Positions 58,798 through 64,000 of a DNA stretch of 64,000 nucleotides are shown here, piece after piece. The position numbers and the translations under genes were made by a program. The notes beneath the pieces were generated by a model, which ran no database searches, had not been told where the DNA came from, and was given only the letters and a program-made list of their open reading frames with translations. This DNA comes from Fusobacterium nucleatum_L (lineage in GTDB: Bacteria; Fusobacteriota; Fusobacteriia; Fusobacteriales; Fusobacteriaceae): the NCBI RefSeq assembly GCF_050231725.1, contig NZ_CP077172.1, positions 1,788,982-1,852,981 on the forward strand, in the 5' to 3' direction. Positions within the stretch are counted from its first letter, which is position 1; every line of letters starts with the position of its first letter.

Positions 58798-60024
58798 GTG
58801 GAGAATGTAAAATTAAAAAAATTAGATAATGGTATTACATTAATAACAGAAAATTTACCAGATATAAGTACTTTTAGCATAGGTTTTTTTATTAAAACAG
58901 GTGCTATGAATGAAACAAAGAAAGAGAGTGGTATTTCACATTTTATTGAGCATTTGATGTTTAAGGGAACAAAAAACAGGACTGCAAAAGAAATTTCAGA
59001 ATTCGTAGATTTTGAAGGAGGAATTTTAAATGCCTTTACTTCAAGAAATATGACTTGCTATTATATAAAGCTTTTATCTTCAAAAATTGATATAGCTATT
59101 GATATTTTAACAGATATGTTACTGAATTCAAATTTTGATGAAGAAAGTATAGAGAAAGAAAGAAATGTGATTATAGAAGAAATAAAGATGTATGAAGATA
59201 TTCCTGAAGAAATAGTTCACGAAAAAAATATAGAATATGCTTTAAGAGGTATTCATTCAAACTCTATTTCTGGTACAGTTGAAAGTTTAAAAAAAATAAA
59301 TAGAAAAGCTATTTTAAATTATTTAGAAAAACATTATGTAGCAGAAAATCTAGTTATAGTTGCTTCTGGTAATATAGACGGAAAATATCTTTATAAAGAA
59401 TTAAATAAAAAAATGAAAGATTTTAGGAAAGCCAAAAAAGAAGAAGTATTAGATTTAACTTATGAAATAAAAAGGGGCAAAAAAATTGTAAAGAAACCTT
59501 CAAATCAAATACATCTTTGTTTTACTACAAGGGGAGTTTCTTCAAATTCAGATTTAAGATACCCAGCTGCAATAATTTCTAATATCTTAGGTGAGGGAAT
59601 GAGTTCAAGATTGTTTCAAAAAATAAGAGAAGAAAGAGGACTTGCTTATTCTGTTTATACTTATCTTACAAGATTTGAAAATTGTGGATTACTTTCTGTA
59701 TATGTTGGAACAACAAAAGAAGACTATAAAGAGGTTATAAAACTTATTAAAGAAGAATTTAAAAATATTAAAGAAAATGGAATATCAGAGAGAGAACTTA
59801 GAAAAGCTAAGAATAAATACGAAAGTGCTTTTATCTTTAGTTTGGAAAGTACAAGTTCAAGAATGAATAGATTGGGGTCAATGTATCTTACTTATGGAAA
59901 AATTATAAGCCTTGATAAGATAAGAAAAGATATAGAAAAAGTTACTTTAAAAGATATTAAGAAAGCTGCAGAATTTTTATTTGATGAGCAATTTTATTCA
60001 CAAACAATAGTAGGAGATATATAA
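58798..60024 (+). CDS. M16-family zinc peptidase (processing-peptidase-like)
   Basis: A 408-residue cytosolic peptidase. The inverted zinc motif H-x-x-E-H is in GISHFIEHLMFKGT (around 43-56), with the distal glutamate expected around 127-132 in VIIEEIKMYEDIPEE; the second domain has GMSSRLFQKIREERGLAYSV. This is the single-chain YmxG/PqqL-like form common in Firmicutes. It starts with GTG at 58798 with GGGGGAAA upstream. dut follows after one base. Confidence 0.88.
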   Translation: MENVKLKKLDNGITLITENLPDISTFSIGFFIKTGAMNETKKESGISHFIEHLMFKGTKNRTAKEISEFVDFEGGILNAFTSRNMTCYYIKLLSSKIDIAIDILTDMLLNSNFDEESIEKERNVIIEEIKMYEDIPEEIVHEKNIEYALRGIHSNSISGTVESLKKINRKAILNYLEKHYVAENLVIVASGNIDGKYLYKELNKKMKDFRKAKKEEVLDLTYEIKRGKKIVKKPSNQIHLCFTTRGVSSNSDLRYPAAIISNILGEGMSSRLFQKIREERGLAYSVYTYLTRFENCGLLSVYVGTTKEDYKEVIKLIKEEFKNIKENGISERELRKAKNKYESAFIFSLESTSSRMNRLGSMYLTYGKIISLDKIRKDIEKVTLKDIKKAAEFLFDEQFYSQTIVGDI

Positions 60025-60025
60025 A

Positions 60026-60466
60026 ATGAAAAAAGTAGAAGTAAAAGTTGTTAGAGAACAAGGTGTTGAACTACCTAAATATGAAACAAAAGGGTCTGCT
60101 GGAATGGATGTTAGGGCAAATATAAAAGAGCCTATAACATTGAAATCATTGGAGAGAATTTTAATTCCTACTGGATTAAAAGTTGCAATTCCAGAAGGTT
60201 ATGAAATTCAGGTTAGACCAAGAAGTGGCCTAGCAATCAAACATGGAATAACTATGCTTAATACACCAGGAACGGTTGATAGTGACTACAGGGGAGAATT
60301 AAAAGTTATTGTGGTTAATTTGAGCAATGAAACTTATACTATTGAACCAAATGAAAGAATAGGACAATTTGTTTTGAATAAAATAGAACAAATTGAATTT
60401 GTTGAAGTTGATGAGTTAGATAGTACTGAGCGTGGTGAAGGCGGTTTTGGTCACACTGGGAAATAG
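60026..60466 (+). CDS. dut: dUTP diphosphatase
   Basis: Trimeric dUTPase that removes dUTP and supplies dUMP. The 146-residue protein carries all five motifs: GSAGMDVRA, RPRSGLAIKHG, NTPGTVDSDYRGELKV, NERIGQFV and the C-terminal arm STERGEGGFGHTG. Full length, and it follows the M16 peptidase with no real gap, in the same operon. Confidence 0.96.
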   Translation: MKKVEVKVVREQGVELPKYETKGSAGMDVRANIKEPITLKSLERILIPTGLKVAIPEGYEIQVRPRSGLAIKHGITMLNTPGTVDSDYRGELKVIVVNLSNETYTIEPNERIGQFVLNKIEQIEFVEVDELDSTERGEGGFGHTGK

Positions 60467-60485
60467 ATGGAGATTCTAAAGGATT

Positions 60486-61586
60486 ATGCAAAGTAATACA
60501 TATTTAAAAAAATTATCAAAGTTTAGCATATTTTTAATTGTAAATATATTGTTACTTTTTATTATAAGTTTATCGACTATATATAGTGCAACACTTACTA
60601 AAACTGAACCATTTTTTATAAAAGAAATAATTTGGTTTATTATAGGAGTTTTAGTTTTTGTGAGTGTATCTTTAGTTGATTATAGAAAATATTATAAATA
60701 TGCAAGTGCAATTTATCTTTTTAATATACTTATGTTATTATCGGTATTAGTTATTGGAACATCAAGGTTAGGAGCAAAAAGATGGATAGATCTAGGTCCA
60801 TTAGCTTTACAACCTTCTGAGTTTTCAAAGTTATTTTTAATTTTTACATTTTCAGCATATTTAATTAATAACTATTCAGAGAGATATACAGGCTATAAAG
60901 CAATGTTTTTTAGTTTTTTACATGTGTTTCCTATATTTTTCTTGATTGCTATTGAGCCAGATTTGGGAACTGCCCTAGTTATTATTTTAATTTATGGAAT
61001 GCTACTGTTTTTAAATAAATTAGAATGGAAGTGTATAGCAACAGTTTTTTTCACAATTGCTGCTTTTATACCTATTTCATATAAATTTTTGTTGAAAGGT
61101 TATCAAAAAGATAGAATAGATACTTTTTTAAATCCTGAACTTGATGCTTTAGGAACAGGCTGGAATATAACACAGTCTAAAATAGCTATCGGCTCAGGAA
61201 AAATATTTGGAAAAGGATTTTTAAATAATACACAGGGAAAATTAAAATACCTTCCTGAATCTCATACAGATTTTATAGGTTCTGTTTTTCTTGAAGAGAG
61301 AGGATTTTTAGGAGGAAGTATGTTACTACTTATTTATATTGTTCTATTAGCACAAATTATTTATATTGCTGATACAACAGAAGATAAATTTGGAAAATAC
61401 GTATGCTACGGGATAGCAACAATTTTCTTCTTTCATATATTTGTTAATATAGGAATGATAATGGGGATTATGCCAGTAACAGGGTTACCATTACTTCTAA
61501 TGAGTTATGGAGGAAGTTCTTTAGTGTTTTCATTTTTAATACTTGGGGTTGTTCAAAGTGTAAGAATTCATAGAGGAAATAAGTAA
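60486..61586 (+). CDS. rodA: RodA/FtsW-family peptidoglycan polymerase, probably RodA
   Basis: A SEDS-family glycosyltransferase that polymerises lipid II in the cell wall. The 366-residue protein has about ten membrane segments with the family motifs LGAKRWIDLGPLALQPSEFSK, AIEPDLGTALVI, KYLPESHTDFIGSVFLEERG and GLPLLLMSYGGSS. The PESHTDFI and GSS motifs cover the active region. Its length and gene setting favour RodA (elongation) over FtsW. The next gene starts one base inside its stop. Confidence 0.88.
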   Translation: MQSNTYLKKLSKFSIFLIVNILLLFIISLSTIYSATLTKTEPFFIKEIIWFIIGVLVFVSVSLVDYRKYYKYASAIYLFNILMLLSVLVIGTSRLGAKRWIDLGPLALQPSEFSKLFLIFTFSAYLINNYSERYTGYKAMFFSFLHVFPIFFLIAIEPDLGTALVIILIYGMLLFLNKLEWKCIATVFFTIAAFIPISYKFLLKGYQKDRIDTFLNPELDALGTGWNITQSKIAIGSGKIFGKGFLNNTQGKLKYLPESHTDFIGSVFLEERGFLGGSMLLLIYIVLLAQIIYIADTTEDKFGKYVCYGIATIFFFHIFVNIGMIMGIMPVTGLPLLLMSYGGSSLVFSFLILGVVQSVRIHRGNK

Positions 61587-62476
61587 TGATTGAGTATATA
61601 ATAGATGAAGAGTATGAAACTGTCAGAATAGATAGATTTTTAAGAAAGCATTTAAAAAATATTAATCTTTCTGAAATCTATAAAATGTTAAGAAAAGCTA
61701 AAATAAAGGTTAATAATAAAAAAATCTCCCAAGATTATAGATTAGTTTTGGGAGATGTTGTATTTGTTTTTTTGTCTGAAAATTTTAAAGAGAATAGTGA
61801 AGAAAAATTTATTGAACTTAGTTCAGAAAGAAAAGAAAAATTAAAAGAAATGATAGCTTTTGAAAATGAAAATTTATTTGTTATAAATAAATATTTGGGA
61901 GATGTTGTTCATAAAGGTAGTGGTCATGATATTTCTTTACTTGAAGAATTTAGAAGCTATTATTTAAATAATAATGTAAATTTTGTAAATCGTATAGATA
62001 AATTAACATCTGGCTTAGTTATCGCTGCTAAAAATATAAAAACAGCAAGGGAAATAGCAAAAGAAATTCAAGCAGGTAATGTTGAAAAAAAATATCTTAT
62101 TTTAGTAAATGGGATAATTGAAAAAGATGATTTTATTTTAGAAAATTACTTGAAAAAAGATGAAGAAAAGGTTATAGTATCAGATGTCGAGAAAGAGGGA
62201 TATAAAAAATCTATAACAAGCTTTAAAAAAATAAAAGGATATAATAAATATACTTTGTTAGAAGCAGAACTTAAAACTGGAAGAACACATCAGTTGAGAG
62301 CTCAATTAAATCATATGGGGAATAATATTGTAGGAGATACAAAGTATGGAAAAAATGAAAAAGAGAATATAATGTATTTATTTTCTTATTATTTAAAAAT
62401 AGATTTATATAACTTAGAAATTAAATTAGAAATTCCAAATTTCTTTAAAAATAAGATAGAATTAATTAGAGAATAA
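61586..62476 (+). CDS. RluA/RluD-family pseudouridine synthase
   Basis: A 296-residue RNA-modifying enzyme: an N-terminal S4 RNA-binding domain (about 12-75, with RIDRFLRKHLKNINLSEIYK) and the catalytic domain with VNRIDKLTSGLVIAAKN, where the conserved Asp is the nucleophile, and GRTHQLRAQLNHMGNNIVGD. This pattern is RluC/RluD-like, so the target is probably 23S rRNA uridines. Its start overlaps the rodA stop by one base, so it is the last gene of the envelope operon. Confidence 0.9.
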   Translation: MIEYIIDEEYETVRIDRFLRKHLKNINLSEIYKMLRKAKIKVNNKKISQDYRLVLGDVVFVFLSENFKENSEEKFIELSSERKEKLKEMIAFENENLFVINKYLGDVVHKGSGHDISLLEEFRSYYLNNNVNFVNRIDKLTSGLVIAAKNIKTAREIAKEIQAGNVEKKYLILVNGIIEKDDFILENYLKKDEEKVIVSDVEKEGYKKSITSFKKIKGYNKYTLLEAELKTGRTHQLRAQLNHMGNNIVGDTKYGKNEKENIMYLFSYYLKIDLYNLEIKLEIPNFFKNKIELIRE

Positions 62477-62572
62477 GTAAGTAATCTTCCAAATTTTTAT
62501 TTATTAAATAATTTGGTTAGTAGCAAACAAATTTTCTATATAATTTATATAATATAATATTAGGAGGGAAAA

Positions 62573-63865
62573 ATGAGTTTTTTAGATGGTTATTTTAAAA
62601 TAACTGAGAGAGAAAGTACACTTTCGAGAGAAATAATGGGAGGAATTACAACATTTTTGGCAATGGCTTACATAATTATTGTAAATCCATCTATTTTATC
62701 ACTTTCAGGAATGGATAAGGGAGCTTTAATAACAGTAACTTGTTTAGCTTCTTTTATAGGAACGATTATAGCAGGAGTATGGGCAAATTCACCTATAGCA
62801 CTTGCACCAGGTATGGGACTTAATGCTTTTTTCACTTATACTTTAACATTAGAAAAACAAGTACCATGGCAAACAGCATTAGGGATAGTATTTTTATCAG
62901 GATGTTTCTTTTTAATTTTAGCAATGGGTGGAATTAGAGAAAAAATAGCAAATTCAATTCCTATCCCACTAAGACTAGCTGTTGGAGGAGGAATTGGATT
63001 ATTTATTGCATTTATAGGTTTTAAATCTATGGGAATAGTTGTTGCAAATCCAGCTACTTTTGTTGGACTTGGAGAATTTACAAAAACTACTTGTGTTTCA
63101 ATAATAGGGCTTTTTATAATTGCTATAATGGAAATAAAAAGAATGAAAGGTGGAATACTTTTAGGAATTATAATAACAACAATATTAGGAATTATTATTG
63201 GAGATGTAGCTTTGCCTGAAAAGATAATTTCTCTACCACCTAGTCCTGCACCAATAATTTTTAAATTGGACATTTTATCTGCATTTAAATTATCATTAAT
63301 AGGTCCAGTATTTTCATTTATGTTTGTTGATCTATTTGACTCATTGGGAACTCTTATGAGCTGTTCTAAAGAAATGGGACTTGTAAATGAAAAAGGTGAA
63401 ATAAAAAATCTTGGAAGAATGCTTTATACAGATGCAGCTTCAACAATAATGGGAGCTTCAATAGGAACATCAACAGTAACAGCTTATGTTGAATCAGCAG
63501 CAGGAATAGTAGCTGGTGCTAGAACAGGACTTGCAGCAACAGTAACAGCATTAGGTTTTTTACTATCTTTATTCTTTACACCTCTTATTAGTATAGTTCC
63601 TGGTTATGCTACAGCACCAGCATTAATAATAGTAGGAATATTTATGTTTAGACAAGTTGCTACACTTGATTTTTCAGATTTTAAAATTCTATTTCCATCA
63701 TTTATTACAATATTTACTATGCCATTAACTTATAGCATAAGTACAGGATTAGCATTAGGATTTTTATCATATTTATTAGTTCATTTATTAACAGGAGATT
63801 TTAAAAAAATTAATATAACATTATGTTTTATTGGTGCAATATGTTTACTTCACTTACTAGTTTAA
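62573..63865 (+). CDS. NCS2-family purine (adenine/guanine/hypoxanthine) permease, AzgA-like
   Basis: A 430-residue polytopic permease of the NCS2/AzgA group: GGITTFLAMAYIIIVNPSIL, NSPIALAPGMGLNAFFTYTL, and the substrate region FMFVDLFDSLGTLMSCSKEM. These match AzgA-like purine carriers rather than UraA/XanP. It may import hypoxanthine or guanine and so complement the purine operon and its guanine riboswitch. No riboswitch is seen in its own leader. It has AGGAGGGAAAA before ATG. Confidence 0.85.
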   Translation: MSFLDGYFKITERESTLSREIMGGITTFLAMAYIIIVNPSILSLSGMDKGALITVTCLASFIGTIIAGVWANSPIALAPGMGLNAFFTYTLTLEKQVPWQTALGIVFLSGCFFLILAMGGIREKIANSIPIPLRLAVGGGIGLFIAFIGFKSMGIVVANPATFVGLGEFTKTTCVSIIGLFIIAIMEIKRMKGGILLGIIITTILGIIIGDVALPEKIISLPPSPAPIIFKLDILSAFKLSLIGPVFSFMFVDLFDSLGTLMSCSKEMGLVNEKGEIKNLGRMLYTDAASTIMGASIGTSTVTAYVESAAGIVAGARTGLAATVTALGFLLSLFFTPLISIVPGYATAPALIIVGIFMFRQVATLDFSDFKILFPSFITIFTMPLTYSISTGLALGFLSYLLVHLLTGDFKKINITLCFIGAICLLHLLV

Positions 63866-63904
63866 TCTTTTTTAAAAAAAAAAATTAAATATAATCTTTT
63901 TTTC

Positions 63905-63933
63905 TTGACATTGAAGATTTTTTATAGTAGAAT
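63905..63933 (+). promoter_or_regulatory. Strong promoter for a gene beyond the window
   Basis: -35 TTGACA (63905-63910), 17-base spacer, -10 TAGAAT (63928-63933). The window ends with TGGAGG at 63995-64000, a ribosome site, so the gene starts just past the end. No gene is seen in 63866-64000. Confidence 0.8.
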
Positions 63934-64000
63934 TCGAAGAAAGGTAGGGAAAATCACTTCTCTTATCTAAATTGTTTAACATTTAAAAAATATATGGAGG

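Noticed and set aside
62477..62572. A possible purine riboswitch before the NCS2 permease
   Set aside because: Only a short CCAAATT/AATTTGG hairpin is present; none of the aptamer loops seen at 20059-20122 occur.

Overview
The window looks like chromosome from a Fusobacterium (F. nucleatum group). It is very AT-rich and uses strong AGGAGG ribosome sites. It mixes Gram-negative envelope genes (KdsD-type isomerase, heptosyltransferase-type enzyme, LptF/LptG, trimeric autotransporter) with clostridial-style housekeeping genes (single-chain PurL, YqeH, CvfB). It also carries a PLP enzyme that matches, from memory, the F. nucleatum H2S-producing cysteine (hydroxyl) lyase at a diagnostic aspartate. 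No rRNA, tRNA, CRISPR array, prophage or insertion sequence was seen.

Layout. 0-2.4 kb: the 3' part of a kdsD/kpsF-type gene and an FAD dehydrogenase. 2.5-4.1 kb: a nitronate monooxygenase-like gene and an unknown partner behind a promoter with a perfect 14-bp palindrome. 4.2-15.0 kb: a long minus-strand housekeeping cluster, xseA, TPR lipoprotein-like/secreted protein, dprA, topA, trmFO, xerC-like, yqeH, pseudopilin-like, ftsY, hydrolase. The dprA-topA-trmFO-xerC order is the one found in Bacillus, but this XerC has lost several catalytic residues. 15.2-19.9 kb: hydrolase, YdjM-like protein, TrkH, a family 9 glycosyltransferase and PssA. 20.0-33.3 kb: the purine biosynthesis operon purL-E-C-F-M-N-(methyltransferase)-H-(ankyrin/SUKH-like)-D. 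Its leader holds a guanine-type purine riboswitch, a short ORF and an intrinsic terminator. A 161-nt extended hairpin lies between purE and purC, and PurF lacks its catalytic N-terminal cysteine.

33.3-37.5 kb: a small membrane protein, BrnQ, and the cysteine lyase. 35-48 kb is the accessory region: about fifteen small minus-strand genes, mostly paralogous membrane proteins with C-terminal domains that look PH-like, plus a DUF3601-like pair, an Imm26-like protein, a VOC protein with a truncated second copy, and a trimeric autotransporter adhesin between the two VOC copies. One family member is broken by a single amber codon. This region resembles an immunity-type gene array and is the best place to look for an undescribed system, though no toxin is visible.

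48.4-54.7 kb: a SatD/DUF3307 pair, unknown genes, CvfB, an Eis-like acetyltransferase, an EamA transporter and a 45-residue lipoprotein. 54.9-62.5 kb: an rRNA methyltransferase and a tight envelope/housekeeping operon cvpA-lptF-lptG-M16 peptidase-dut-rodA-rluD-like. 62.6-64 kb: an NCS2 purine permease and a strong promoter plus ribosome site for a gene beyond the window.

All assignments come from reading motifs by eye; no database search was run.
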